64,000 bases of DNA from Saprospiraceae bacterium (GCA_013360405.1 JABWBR010000002.1:1-64000); one strand, 5' to 3'. Positions 35,919 to 44,823 are shown, counted from the first letter of the stretch. Numbers and translations are program-made. Notes: generated by a model not told the origin, from the letters alone.

Positions 35919-37678
35919 TCTGCCATTTGCAAAAATTGCATTTCATACAAATCGCGATAGCGGCCGTTGGGAATTTTTAGCAATTCCTCGTGGGGGCCGA
36001 ATTCTATCACCTCGCCTTTTTCGAGTACGAGAATATTGCGGGCGTTGCGCACCGTAGAAAGCCTATGGGCAATAATAATCGACGTGCGCCGTGCGATCAG
36101 TTTTTCGGTAGCATACTGGATAATCGACTCCGATTCGGGGTCGATAGAGGAAGTAGCCTCGTCGAGGATGAGGATGTCGGGATCGAAGATGAGCGCCCTC
36201 ACAAACGAGATGAGTTGCCGCTGCCCCATCGACAGCGTAGCGCCGCGCTCCATAACCTGATAGTCATAGCCGCCGGGCAGCCTGGCGATAAATTCGTGCG
36301 CGCCGATCATTCGCGCCGCCGACTCTACCTGCTCGCGCGTAATGGCAGGATCGCGCAGCGTAATATTTTCAAAAACGGAACCCGAAAACAAAAACACGTC
36401 CTGTAATACAATCGCTATGCGACGGCGCAGCGCCTGCAACTGGTATTCGCGGATATCGACGCCGTCCACCAGGATATGGCCTTCCTGGATATCGTAAAAC
36501 CGGTTGAGCAGGTTGATGATCGTCGATTTGCCCGACCCCGTGCTGCCCACGATGGCCAGCGTATCACCGGGGTTGATGCGGAAATTGACATCCCGAAGCA
36601 CGTAGTCTTTGTCGTTGTAGGCAAAAAACACGTGGTCGAATGCTACTTCGCCGCGCAGCTTGGCCGGCGCCTGGTGACCGGAATCCTCAATCTTGTCCGT
36701 TTTTTCCAGTAGCAAAAACACCCGCTCGGCGGCTACCAGTCCCATTTGCAGGGTATTGAACTTGTCGGCGAGCATCCGGATAGGCCGAAACAGCATATTG
36801 ATATAAATCGGGAACGCCACCAGTACGCCCAGCGTGATACCGCCTTCAACCAGCGTATTGCGGGCGCCCCACCACACCATGAGGCCCAGCGAAGCCGCGG
36901 CGATGATGTCCACCACCGGAAAAAAAATCGCGTAATACAAAATAGCGTCGAGGTTGGCCTGGGTATACTCCCGGTTGATCGCCCTGAATTTGTCGAGTTC
37001 CTGCTTTTCCGCATTAAAGATCTGCACGATGCGCATGCCGGTGATGCGCTCCTGCAAGAAAGCGTTCATTTTGGCGATCTGCGTGCGCACGATCTGGAAA
37101 GAAGTTTTTACTTTTTCTTTAAAAATATAACTGGCCACGATCAATATTGGCAATATCGTCATGCACACCAAAGTGAGTTCCCAACTGGTATAAAACATGA
37201 TGCCCAACACCACGATCAGGGTTAGCAAATCGGCCACAATCGTGATAATGCCTTCCGAAAAAACGGTATTGATGGTTTCAATGTCATTAATCGTACGGGT
37301 AGTAGAAGTGCCGATGGGCGTAGTATCGAAATAGCGCAAGCGCAGGCTGGTGAGGTGGTTAAATACGCGCACCCTCAAATCGCGGATCACCGATTGCCCG
37401 AGCCAGCTTGACGTATAGTTGAAGACATAGCGCATCGTAGCTTCGAGAAACAGAAGCACCGTGACGATCAGCGCCAGCTTAGTGAGGCCGGGAATATCGC
37501 CTTTGAAAACGTGTTCGTCTACCATTACCTGTATTAGGTAGGGCTTCAAAATGCCGAGCGGCGCCATCACCACGGCCAGGGTAGCCGTCAATAGCACAAA
37601 ACGCTTATACGGTAGGGCCAGGCGCAATACTTTTCCGAGTAGGATCCAGTCTAATTTACTCTTATCTTTTTCAGCCAT
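35912..37678 (-). CDS. ABC exporter, fused permease and ATPase (MsbA/multidrug type)
   Basis: A 588-residue half-transporter. Six transmembrane helices lie in residues about 20-310 (family motif RVFNHLTSLRLRYFDTTPIGTS at the coupling helix region). The ATPase domain follows, with Walker A GSTGSGKST (378-386), Q-loop VLQDVFLFSGSVFENI, signature LSMGQRQLISF, Walker B ILILDEATSSID and switch His in IIAHRLSTVRNA. It would work as a homodimer or heterodimer exporting lipids or hydrophobic compounds. It is the first gene of the leftward set with the EF-hand protein and DUF5682. The signature has LSMGQ instead of LSGGQ. Confidence 0.92.
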   Translation of the reverse strand: MAEKDKSKLDWILLGKVLRLALPYKRFVLLTATLAVVMAPLGILKPYLIQVMVDEHVFKGDIPGLTKLALIVTVLLFLEATMRYVFNYTSSWLGQSVIRDLRVRVFNHLTSLRLRYFDTTPIGTSTTRTINDIETINTVFSEGIITIVADLLTLIVVLGIMFYTSWELTLVCMTILPILIVASYIFKEKVKTSFQIVRTQIAKMNAFLQERITGMRIVQIFNAEKQELDKFRAINREYTQANLDAILYYAIFFPVVDIIAAASLGLMVWWGARNTLVEGGITLGVLVAFPIYINMLFRPIRMLADKFNTLQMGLVAAERVFLLLEKTDKIEDSGHQAPAKLRGEVAFDHVFFAYNDKDYVLRDVNFRINPGDTLAIVGSTGSGKSTIINLLNRFYDIQEGHILVDGVDIREYQLQALRRRIAIVLQDVFLFSGSVFENITLRDPAITREQVESAARMIGAHEFIARLPGGYDYQVMERGATLSMGQRQLISFVRALIFDPDILILDEATSSIDPESESIIQYATEKLIARRTSIIIAHRLSTVRNARNILVLEKGEVIEFGPHEELLKIPNGRYRDLYEMQFLQMAEG

Positions 37679-37769
37679 AATAATAAGGTGATCGGGTGTT
37701 TACGCGTAATATTACAAAAAACGCACTTTCAACAAGATAGTTTTATTTTACCTTTAGGAAAAAAAGGTC

Positions 37770-39656
37770 ATGCGTATTCTGAACACCCTGTTGTTGGCCT
37801 TCTTCCTGGCCTGCTTTGTACCGATGCACGCCCAAACCGGCGTAGAAGATTCCATTTACATCCGCACATTTTATACAAAAACAGAGCAATACATCACCAT
37901 GCGCGATGGAGTTCGCCTGTTTACCTCCATTTATACCCCTAAAGATAAATCAAAAACATATCCCATTCTGCTCAACCGCACGCCTTATTCGGTAGCGCCC
38001 TACGGCGTCGATGCCTACCGCACCGCCCACCGCCCCAGCATGGTGATGGCGCGCGAGGGTTACATTTTTGTATACCAGGACGTACGCGGCCGCTGGATGA
38101 GCGAAGGCGAATTTGAAGACATTCGCCCCTACAATCCCAATAAAAAAAGCAAAAAAGACACCGATGAAAGCAGCGACACCTGGGATACCATCGATTGGCT
38201 GATTAAAAACGTAGCCGGCAACAATGGCCGCGTGGGCGTAAGCGGCATCTCGTATCCCGGCTTTTATTCCACGATGAGCCTGCTCGATGCGCACCCGGCG
38301 CTCAAAGCCGTATCGCCGCAGGCCCCGGTTACCGACTGGTTTATCGGCGATGATTTTCACCACAACGGCGCGCTTTTCCTGCTCGACGGCTTTTCCTTTT
38401 ATTCCGGTTTCGGGCAGCCGCGCCCCAAGCCTACTACCGTCGGCCCCAAGCGCTTTGATTGGCCGGTGCAGGATAACTACAAATTTTTCCTGGACATGGG
38501 CCCCCTGCGCAACGCCAAAGCCAGGTACTTCGGCGATTCGATACGGTTTTGGAACGACCTCATGGCGCACCCCAACCTCGACGAATTCTGGAAAGCCCGC
38601 AACCCAAGGCCGCATCTCAAAAACATCAAACCCGCCGTGCTTACCGTAGGCGGGCTGTTTGATGCCGAAGACTGCTTCGGCGCCTGGCGCGTCTATGAGG
38701 CCATTGAAAAACAAAACCCCGCCACGCACAGTAACCGCCTGGTAATGGGCCCCTGGTCGCACGGCCAATGGGCGCGCAACAGCGGCGAATCGCTGGGCAA
38801 TATTCACTTTGGGGCGCCCACATCGTATTACTTCCGCGAATCGATAGAAAAAGTATTTTTCAACTACTACCTCAAAGACGAAGGCGCCATGGCGCTGCCC
38901 GAGGCCTCCATCTTCCTCACCGGCGCCAACGAGTGGCGCGCCTTTGAAACCTGGCCGCCGAAAAATACCGTCAATACACGCTGGTACTTACAACCGGGGC
39001 AAGGGTTGTCACAGACCAAACCCACGGCCCGCGAGGGCTTCGCCGAATATATCAGCGACCCCGGCAAACCCGTGCCCTATGCCGAACACATACACCTGGG
39101 CCGCACTGCCGAATATATGCTCGACGACCAGCGCTTCGCCGCCCGCCGCCCCGACGTGCTGGTGTTTGAAACAGCGCCTTTGCAGGAGAATTTTACCGCT
39201 ACCGGCCCCATCACTGCCGAACTCTATGTAACTACCACGGGTACCGACGCCGACTTCGTAGTGAAGGTAATCGACGTCTTTCCCGATAATACCCCCAACG
39301 TGAATCCCAACGAAAAAACACCCATGGGTGGATACCAGATGCTGGTGCGCGGCGAGGTGATGCGCGGCCGCTACCGCAATAGCTTCGAAAAACCGGAGCC
39401 TTTCGTGCCCGGTCAGGTGACCAAAGTGCGTTTTGAATTACCCGATATTGCCCATACCTTCAAAAAAGGCCACCGCCTCATGGTACAGGTGCAAAGTTCC
39501 TGGTTCCCGCTCGTCGACCGCAACCCGCAGACTTTTGTAGATATTTACCAGTGCGGCGAGGAGTCGTTTCAAAAGGCTACGCACCGGGTGTTTTATAGTG
39601 CGCAGCATGCCTCGTTTGTGGAGATGCCGGGTTTGAGAGAGGGAGTGAGAGAGTGA
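37770..39656 (+). CDS. Secreted CocE/NonD family hydrolase (S15-like)
   Basis: A 628-residue protein with signal peptide (LLLAFFLACFVPMHAQ). Catalytic alpha/beta-hydrolase domain (about 30-370): YITMRDGVRLFTSIYTP, VYQDVRGRWMSEGEF, and nucleophile Ser161 in VGVSGISYPGFYS. The acid is probably in AEDCFGAW and the His in GPWSHGQW. The C-terminal jelly-roll domain (about 400-620) contains FVVKVIDVFPDN and TKVRFELPDIAHTFKKGHRLMVQV. Members are cocaine-esterase, alpha-amino-acid ester hydrolase or X-Pro dipeptidase-like; the GxSYxG box fits the alpha-amino-acid ester hydrolase side. The last residues GLREGVRE come from a GAGTGAGA repeat that holds the stop codon. Confidence 0.88.
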   Translation: MRILNTLLLAFFLACFVPMHAQTGVEDSIYIRTFYTKTEQYITMRDGVRLFTSIYTPKDKSKTYPILLNRTPYSVAPYGVDAYRTAHRPSMVMAREGYIFVYQDVRGRWMSEGEFEDIRPYNPNKKSKKDTDESSDTWDTIDWLIKNVAGNNGRVGVSGISYPGFYSTMSLLDAHPALKAVSPQAPVTDWFIGDDFHHNGALFLLDGFSFYSGFGQPRPKPTTVGPKRFDWPVQDNYKFFLDMGPLRNAKARYFGDSIRFWNDLMAHPNLDEFWKARNPRPHLKNIKPAVLTVGGLFDAEDCFGAWRVYEAIEKQNPATHSNRLVMGPWSHGQWARNSGESLGNIHFGAPTSYYFRESIEKVFFNYYLKDEGAMALPEASIFLTGANEWRAFETWPPKNTVNTRWYLQPGQGLSQTKPTAREGFAEYISDPGKPVPYAEHIHLGRTAEYMLDDQRFAARRPDVLVFETAPLQENFTATGPITAELYVTTTGTDADFVVKVIDVFPDNTPNVNPNEKTPMGGYQMLVRGEVMRGRYRNSFEKPEPFVPGQVTKVRFELPDIAHTFKKGHRLMVQVQSSWFPLVDRNPQTFVDIYQCGEESFQKATHRVFYSAQHASFVEMPGLREGVRE

Positions 39657-39669
39657 GAGAGTGAGAGAA
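39634..39669. repeat. GAGTGAGA word repeat over the CocE stop and AraC start
   Basis: TTGAGAGAGGGAGTGAGAGAGTGAGAGAGTGAGAGAA-type words. They encode the last eight codons of the CocE-type gene, contain its TGA, and continue to the ATG of the next gene at 39670; a GTG inside the repeat (39661) is an alternative start. Confidence 0.8.
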
Positions 39670-40572
39670 ATGAGGAATATTATCCAGCATATACCCTATT
39701 ATCAGGAGATCAATGATTTTCTGGCGGCGATTCCATCGGAATATCGCACGGGGGATCCCTTGTTTTACTGCCTGAGATTGAAAGAAAACGAAGGTTCCAT
39801 CAACAATTACATGCCGCCGTTTAAAAAGGGATTTTATTTTATAGGGTTGGTGACAAATGCAGGAGAGACAAAAATCACCTATGACAACGTAGACGTTACC
39901 AAGCTGGATTCCTTTTTGGTTTTTCAATCGCCGGGGCATTTGTACAGCTTTTACCGCGATAAAAGTGCGAGTGGTTATCTCATTTATTTTAAAAAAGAAA
40001 ACTTCTCCTTTTTTCGCCCGGAACTGGAAAAAGAATTTCCTTTTTTCGATTTAATGCAAACCAATTTTTTTAAAATAAATCAATCAAAATACAAATCATT
40101 TGCGCCGGCTTTTGAAGACGTATTTGCTGCCTATGAACAGGCAGGCGCCGGCCAAAACGGGCGGCGGATAGCCGCCTTGAAATTGCTGACACTGCTTTAC
40201 CAATTAAAAGACTTTACGCTAGCATTCAAACAATGGGAAGAAGGATTTAACACGACCCAACAATTACTTTTGCAGAAATACATTCAGCTAATCAACAATT
40301 TTTATCTCGAAAAAAGAACGGTAGAAGAATATGCTGAGCTACTCAATGTCACGCCACACTATTTATCGCAATCAATAAAAGCGGCCTCGCAGCGCAACGC
40401 CCTTTCATACATCAATGACCGCATCATGGCAGAGGCCAAAACCCTGATCCGGCATACTGATATGAATATGGCTGAAATTGCCTACCAACTGGATTTTTCC
40501 GATCCGGCCAATTTCGGCAAGTTCTTTAAAAAGCATGTCGGGCTTACACCGTTGGCATTCAGAAATACATAA
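39670..40572 (+). CDS. AraC family transcriptional regulator
   Basis: A 300-residue protein from ATG 39670 (a GTG at 39661 inside a repeat would add three residues). The N-terminal half is a cupin-like sensing domain. The C-terminal ~100 residues are two helix-turn-helix units: TVEEYAELLNVTPHYLSQSIKAASQ and the signature MNMAEIAYQLDFSDPANFGKFFKKHVGLTP... region. It is directly downstream of the CocE-type hydrolase, so the pair may be linked functionally. Ligand unknown. Confidence 0.87.
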   Translation: MRNIIQHIPYYQEINDFLAAIPSEYRTGDPLFYCLRLKENEGSINNYMPPFKKGFYFIGLVTNAGETKITYDNVDVTKLDSFLVFQSPGHLYSFYRDKSASGYLIYFKKENFSFFRPELEKEFPFFDLMQTNFFKINQSKYKSFAPAFEDVFAAYEQAGAGQNGRRIAALKLLTLLYQLKDFTLAFKQWEEGFNTTQQLLLQKYIQLINNFYLEKRTVEEYAELLNVTPHYLSQSIKAASQRNALSYINDRIMAEAKTLIRHTDMNMAEIAYQLDFSDPANFGKFFKKHVGLTPLAFRNT

Positions 40573-40624
40573 AATTTACCATAACAACCCACTTTTGAAC
40601 TATATCCTTTGCGTGGTTCCATTC

Positions 40625-40632
40625 TATCTTTG
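40625..40632 (+). promoter_or_regulatory. -7-like element upstream of the Rossmann oxidoreductase
   Basis: TATCTTTG, 67 bp before the start at 40700. No TTTG at the right distance; single-element evidence only. Confidence 0.3.
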
Positions 40633-40662
40633 TATCGTTGATACGACGTAAGTGAAATACGC

Positions 40663-40685
40663 GTCACCTTGTCACCTTGTCACTT
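40663..40685. repeat. GTCACCTT tandem repeat
   Basis: Three units (GTCACCTT twice, then GTCACTT) immediately before the oxidoreductase start; reverse complement of the word near 20136. Confidence 0.75.
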
Positions 40686-40699
40686 AAAACAACACAAAT

Positions 40700-41359
40700 A
40701 TGAAAATCGCAGTATTAGGCACAGGCACAGTGGGGAACACCATCGGCTCCCGTTTGCTGGAACTAGGGCATGAAGTCATGATGGGTTCGCGTAGCGCCCA
40801 AAACGAAAAAGCGGCGGCATTTGTAGCTAATCACCCCGGCGGCAAAGCCCAGGCGGGAGCTTTTGCCGATGCAGTTGCTTTTGGCGAAATCATTTTTAAC
40901 TGCACCAAAGGCGACGGCAGCATTGAGGCGCTGCGTTCGGCAGAAAACCACCTGGCGGAAAAAGTCATCGTTGACGTATCCAATCCGCTGGATTTCAGCC
41001 GGGGTATGCCGCCCAGTTTGATTCCTTCCTTGTCTAATACTCATTCACTGGGCGAGGAAATCCAGAAAACCTTCCCGCAGGCCAAAGTGGTAAAGACCTT
41101 GAATACCATGTGGTGCGGGCTAATGGTAAACCCCAACATGATCGGCGGCGGCGACCACACCAACTTCGTTTGCGGCAACGACGAAGAGGCCAAAGCCAAA
41201 GTAAAATCGCTTCTGCAGGAGTTTGGATGGAAAAGCGATAATCTGCTCGATTTGGGCGATATCACCAACGCACGCGGCACGGAAGCTGTATTGCCTATCT
41301 GGCTGCGAGTGTGGAGCGCCACGCAGAACGGGGCGTTTAATTTTAAAATAATAAGCTAG
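40700..41359 (+). CDS. F420-dependent NADP reductase-like Rossmann oxidoreductase
   Basis: A 219-residue protein. MKIAVLGTGTVGNTIGSRLLELGHEVMMGSR is a dinucleotide-binding fold with GTGTVG at 7-12 and a basic loop (SRS) favouring NADP(H). VIVDVSNPLDFSRG and KTFPQAKVVKTLNTMWCGLM match the NAD(P)-binding family related to F420H2:NADP oxidoreductase. Bacteroidota generally lack F420, so the actual electron partner is probably different. It is followed 50 bp later by an acyltransferase gene with its own -7-like element. Confidence 0.8.
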   Translation: MKIAVLGTGTVGNTIGSRLLELGHEVMMGSRSAQNEKAAAFVANHPGGKAQAGAFADAVAFGEIIFNCTKGDGSIEALRSAENHLAEKVIVDVSNPLDFSRGMPPSLIPSLSNTHSLGEEIQKTFPQAKVVKTLNTMWCGLMVNPNMIGGGDHTNFVCGNDEEAKAKVKSLLQEFGWKSDNLLDLGDITNARGTEAVLPIWLRVWSATQNGAFNFKIIS

Positions 41360-41371
41360 CCAGGTTTCTAC

Positions 41372-41379
41372 TATCTTTG
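41372..41379 (+). promoter_or_regulatory. -7-like element upstream of the acyltransferase
   Basis: TATCTTTG followed by CAGTCGC; 30 bp before the ATG at 41410. A TTG within it opens a longer frame, which I think is spurious. Confidence 0.4.
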
Positions 41380-41409
41380 CAGTCGCAAAATAAAAAAGTA
41401 AAGCGACAC

Positions 41410-42549
41410 ATGCAGGATTTGGATAAGCAGCCGGGGATATACCGCGACGAAGACGTAACACAAGCCATCCAGGAATTATTCAGCTACCAAAACCTGGTAG
41501 ATGGTATGAGATCTTTTTTGCCGGAAGAACTTTGCAAATTAATTCTGGAGGAAAAAAAGGGGATAAAAAGCATACATGATTTTCAGCAAAACATTATTTC
41601 GCCCGTCCTCAAATGGATCGAAAAAACCAGTATCTCCCGGCTTTCGGCAAGCGGCCTGGGAAATCTGGCCCCCGGTGAGCGCTATTTGTTTATTTCTAAC
41701 CACAAAGATATCGTTCTCGATTCGGCCTTTTTGAATATGGCATTATTTGACAATGGCTTCACCCCCAGTCAGATTGCCATCGGCGACAACCTGATGAAAC
41801 ACCGGATTTCAGAATTGATTTTCAGGATCAATAAAAGTTTTGTGGTAAAAAGAAGCGGAACCCCGGTAGAACTTTATCACTATTCCGTCAAACTATCGGA
41901 ATACATTCATCGCCTTATACAAACTGAAACGGATTCTGTGTGGATAGCCCAGCGCGGAGGCCGCTCCAAAGACGGCAACGACTGGACACAAGTAGCCCTC
42001 CTCAAAATGTTGGGGCTGAGCAGTCAATCCGATCTAAAAACCCACTTTCAGCAATTACACGTAGTTCCCGTTTCTATTTCATACGAATTCGACCCATGTG
42101 ATCTGCTAAAAACCGAAGAACACCTGCGAAAGCAAGCCGACCCTCAGTATAAAAAATCATTTAGTGAGGATATCGAATATATTTTACTGGGATTAAAAGG
42201 CCGGAAAGGCCATGTGCATTTTCATTTTAACAAACCGCTACAGGATGAATTGGACGTGTTCGACACGGTGCAGAACAACAAAAAACAATTGGAATTACTA
42301 GCAGGAATTATAGACAAAGCTATTCACCTAAACTATGAACTTCACGCCATAAATTATGTGGCACACGATTTATTATTACATAAATCTCAATATGCAAATC
42401 ATTATTCTGCTGAAGAATTCCAAGTCTTAACCCACCTTTTTGAAAGTAAAATATCAAAATTTCCTAATGATTGGAAAGAAGAAGGGCGCAGATATCTATT
42501 GGGTATTTATGCCAATCCGCTAATCAATATGCAATCGCATGTAAAATAA
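41410..42549 (+). CDS. Glycerolipid acyltransferase-like protein
   Basis: A 379-residue cytoplasmic or membrane-associated protein from ATG 41410. The acyltransferase block is YLFISNHKDIVLDSAFLN, comparable to the NHxxxxD catalytic motif, followed by FRINKSFVVKRSGTPVE and WIAQRGGRSKDGND (the EGxRS-like motif is present here as QRGGRS). Later VVPVSISYEFDP matches the family's P-loop-like IVPVxI segment. It is related to PlsB/PlsC acyltransferases of phospholipid synthesis. The aspartate spacing in NHKDIVLD differs by one from standard HX4D. No signal peptide; the acceptor is unknown. Confidence 0.8.
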   Translation: MQDLDKQPGIYRDEDVTQAIQELFSYQNLVDGMRSFLPEELCKLILEEKKGIKSIHDFQQNIISPVLKWIEKTSISRLSASGLGNLAPGERYLFISNHKDIVLDSAFLNMALFDNGFTPSQIAIGDNLMKHRISELIFRINKSFVVKRSGTPVELYHYSVKLSEYIHRLIQTETDSVWIAQRGGRSKDGNDWTQVALLKMLGLSSQSDLKTHFQQLHVVPVSISYEFDPCDLLKTEEHLRKQADPQYKKSFSEDIEYILLGLKGRKGHVHFHFNKPLQDELDVFDTVQNNKKQLELLAGIIDKAIHLNYELHAINYVAHDLLLHKSQYANHYSAEEFQVLTHLFESKISKFPNDWKEEGRRYLLGIYANPLINMQSHVK

Positions 42550-42550
42550 A

Positions 42551-43597
42551 TTAACGCTTAGTCACAAACTCCCGCTTGACTTTCTTCTTGTCACACAGCA
42601 CATCAAAAAACTTAAGCAAAAACTTCTCCAGCGATTGCCGGTTTTTTTCATCCAGCATTTTATATTCTGCGCATGTTCGCAAAATATCTTCTTTTTTTGA
42701 TTGGAAAAATGCCGCTGTTTTTATCGCTTCTTCCAGTGTTACGAATTGTCCCATAAAATAGCGCTGGGTAACGGAAGTGATCGGCACAGATTCGTGCGGC
42801 ACGGCATAATTAGTAGAGACAAAGCCGGAATAATCAAAATCGTACGCAACGGGCACGGATTTTTGAAAACCCGGGACAAAAAACATGCTTACATTATGCT
42901 TATTATGAATAGCCCAATCCACATTAGCGATCATGTATTGGAAAAAAGCCATTTTTAGATAGGTCTCGCGATCGAGGGTATGTGTTTTTACAGTTTCCGT
43001 CATAATTTTTTTTGCATGCATACGGGTTGAAAATTCGGGGTCGTCTTCAATGAGCATGGCGTAGAAAACGAATTTTTCCTTGTCGCCGTCCCAGCCGGCC
43101 ATTTTGACTACTTTAGTTTCAAAATAAACGGGACTGATATGCTCATAAAGCTTGTATGCAAGGGCTTCTTTCAACAGGCAGTCTTCGTATTGTTTGCCTT
43201 CTCTGCAACTCAAAATAAGTTTGAGGTCGTTAAACGTATCCCGTAGACCTAAGTGAGTCAATTGATTTTTCGGGATTTTGATTTTGATGGGGGGGTACAA
43301 ACACACCTGCTTGCGCATATTGCCCCGGGCTCGCAGTTTGACATTCAGCTTCAGCGTGCTGCCGTCGGCTTGCCGAAAGCTCAGCACCCCTTCCTGGTAT
43401 TCTTCCTTCATTTTATGCTGGATCAACCCGACCCAATCTGTCTCCAGCTTCACTGCCGCGATAGAATCGTGTTCGTGCGTTAATAATTCAAAAATGGAAT
43501 GGCTGCTATCGGCGGGGGCAACTGCGCTTTGGCCGCTGACAAACAAAGTAAGGGTCATGCTATAAAAAAACACGCCCAGTAGTTGTAATTTTCTCAT
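42551..43597 (-). CDS. Secreted CotH-kinase-like protein
   Basis: From ATG 43597 the protein is 348 residues with a signal peptide (LLGVFFYSMTLTLFVSGQ). The order of motifs fits the CotH atypical-kinase fold: KLRARGNMRKQVCLYPPIKIKI (RGN-basic, then PxKIK), DCLLKEALAYKLYEHISP, a strand pair with FYAMLIEDD, ANVDWAIHNKHN (catalytic-loop-like DWxxHNxxN) and VAYDFDYSG (metal-binding DFD). CotH proteins phosphorylate protein side chains outside the cytoplasm. The assignment is from motif order only. It lies 19 bp after a PPP-type phosphatase lipoprotein gene on the same strand. Confidence 0.6.
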   Translation of the reverse strand: MRKLQLLGVFFYSMTLTLFVSGQSAVAPADSSHSIFELLTHEHDSIAAVKLETDWVGLIQHKMKEEYQEGVLSFRQADGSTLKLNVKLRARGNMRKQVCLYPPIKIKIPKNQLTHLGLRDTFNDLKLILSCREGKQYEDCLLKEALAYKLYEHISPVYFETKVVKMAGWDGDKEKFVFYAMLIEDDPEFSTRMHAKKIMTETVKTHTLDRETYLKMAFFQYMIANVDWAIHNKHNVSMFFVPGFQKSVPVAYDFDYSGFVSTNYAVPHESVPITSVTQRYFMGQFVTLEEAIKTAAFFQSKKEDILRTCAEYKMLDEKNRQSLEKFLLKFFDVLCDKKKVKREFVTKR

Positions 43598-43616
43598 TGA
43601 ATTTGGGTTTAGCGTT

Positions 43617-44708
43617 TTATTCCAAAAGCTGTTTTTCACCGCTCAGCAAACCCCGGTAAAAGCGCTTTTTTTCGTATAATAAAAGTTCGCCGGTTTTACC
43701 AAACTTAATACTCGAATCGACGCCGATAATTTTATGTCTATACCGGGTAACGACCCCAGAAAAAGAGGTATGCCCTACGACGATATTCTTTTTTCCGAGT
43801 TTTTGTAAAATAGCCCTGGCCCGGTCTTCAGTAAAATCTTCCGCAAAATAGCCCCGGTACCATACGGGTCCCAGGTCACTGTATAACAAATTCAGGCTGG
43901 GTTCGGTCAGGATAGAATCTTCCGACTCGTCAATAATCTGCTCGCGGAAGGTTCTATTTAATTCCCTGTTTGTAAGGCCCAATTCAAGGTATTGCTCAGA
44001 AAAACCCGCATGCGCAAAAATGGTTTTATTAATAGAAATTGCCACCGGCTTGGCGCGCAGCCATCTACCCAGATAACTGTTGACGCCGAAAATATCCTGG
44101 TAGGACATTTTAAAACCAGCGCTGGTATAGCGATATTTTTTGTGGACATACCGCAAGTCGCCCTTCATCACCATAACCTCGTGGTTGCCCAGCAGGTAAT
44201 GCACTTTCCCCTTTACCTTTTCCGCTTGTTGCTCCAGTTTGTGAATCATCCAAAGAATTTCCGTCACCTCGTCGCCTCTATCCACTACATCGCCCACAAT
44301 AACCAGGTGTCCCGTTCCGTAAATCCAGTTGCCTCCTTCGTCAATAACGCGATGCGCTTCCAGCAGCTTTTTGAGCATACCGTATTGGCCATGTATATCG
44401 CTGACAGCCACAAAATGTGAAACTCCCGTAAAAGCATCTTGCCGCTCAGGCCGGAAAGAATAATCTGTTTTTAAATAGGCGGGATCAAAAGAGGCGGAAA
44501 CATTGGCATTGATTTTCAGGTGTTCTCCGGTTTCCAGCGTATCGGCTTTCACCTGGCTGTCCTCTATCCACCGGGCCACCGTACGGCCGTTTTCGAAAAA
44601 AATGTAAGGGCCGTCGTTGTATAGACTATCCATCTCTGAAGTCTGGCCGCAGGAGGAGAATATGCCCGACATAACGCCGAGACCGATCAATAATATGCGT
44701 ATGTTCAT
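43617..44708 (-). CDS. Calcineurin-like (PPP-type) phosphatase lipoprotein
   Basis: A 363-residue protein from ATG 44708: lipoprotein signal RILLIGLGVMSGIFSSC, then the metallophosphoesterase motifs AVSDIHGQYGML, VIVGDVVDRGD, YLLGNHEVMVMKG, a later IFAHAGFSE and NIVVGHTSFSG. The order and spacing match bacterial Shewanella-like serine/threonine phosphatases of the PPP family. The lipid anchor puts it in the periplasm or on the surface. The upstream ORF extension to 44951 is not protein-like. Cotranscription with the CotH-like gene suggests they act on the same phosphoproteins. Divergent from the esterase gene. Confidence 0.88.
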   Translation of the reverse strand: MNIRILLIGLGVMSGIFSSCGQTSEMDSLYNDGPYIFFENGRTVARWIEDSQVKADTLETGEHLKINANVSASFDPAYLKTDYSFRPERQDAFTGVSHFVAVSDIHGQYGMLKKLLEAHRVIDEGGNWIYGTGHLVIVGDVVDRGDEVTEILWMIHKLEQQAEKVKGKVHYLLGNHEVMVMKGDLRYVHKKYRYTSAGFKMSYQDIFGVNSYLGRWLRAKPVAISINKTIFAHAGFSEQYLELGLTNRELNRTFREQIIDESEDSILTEPSLNLLYSDLGPVWYRGYFAEDFTEDRARAILQKLGKKNIVVGHTSFSGVVTRYRHKIIGVDSSIKFGKTGELLLYEKKRFYRGLLSGEKQLLE

Positions 44709-44773
44709 GCGCATGGATTTGTGCTTGGTTGTCAAATATACAAAATTTTCTCTAGGCCGGAATGCGCATTTGT

Positions 44774-44805
44774 TTTGGTGCGACAGGGCCAAATTGATAA
44801 CTTTG
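44774..44805 (+). promoter_or_regulatory. Bacteroidota promoter of the esterase gene
   Basis: TTTG (44774-44777), 20-bp spacer, TAACTTTG (44798-44805): an exact match to the Bacteroidota TTTG-N19-21-TAnnTTTG pattern, 18 bp upstream of the ATG at 44824. It also supports the internal start over the longer frame. Confidence 0.75.
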
Positions 44806-44823
44806 CTAACAAACGATGTGAAT

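Noticed and set aside
44617-44823. N-terminal extension of the esterase frame
   Set aside because: Overlaps the divergent lipoprotein start and the promoter; the signal peptide begins at 44824.
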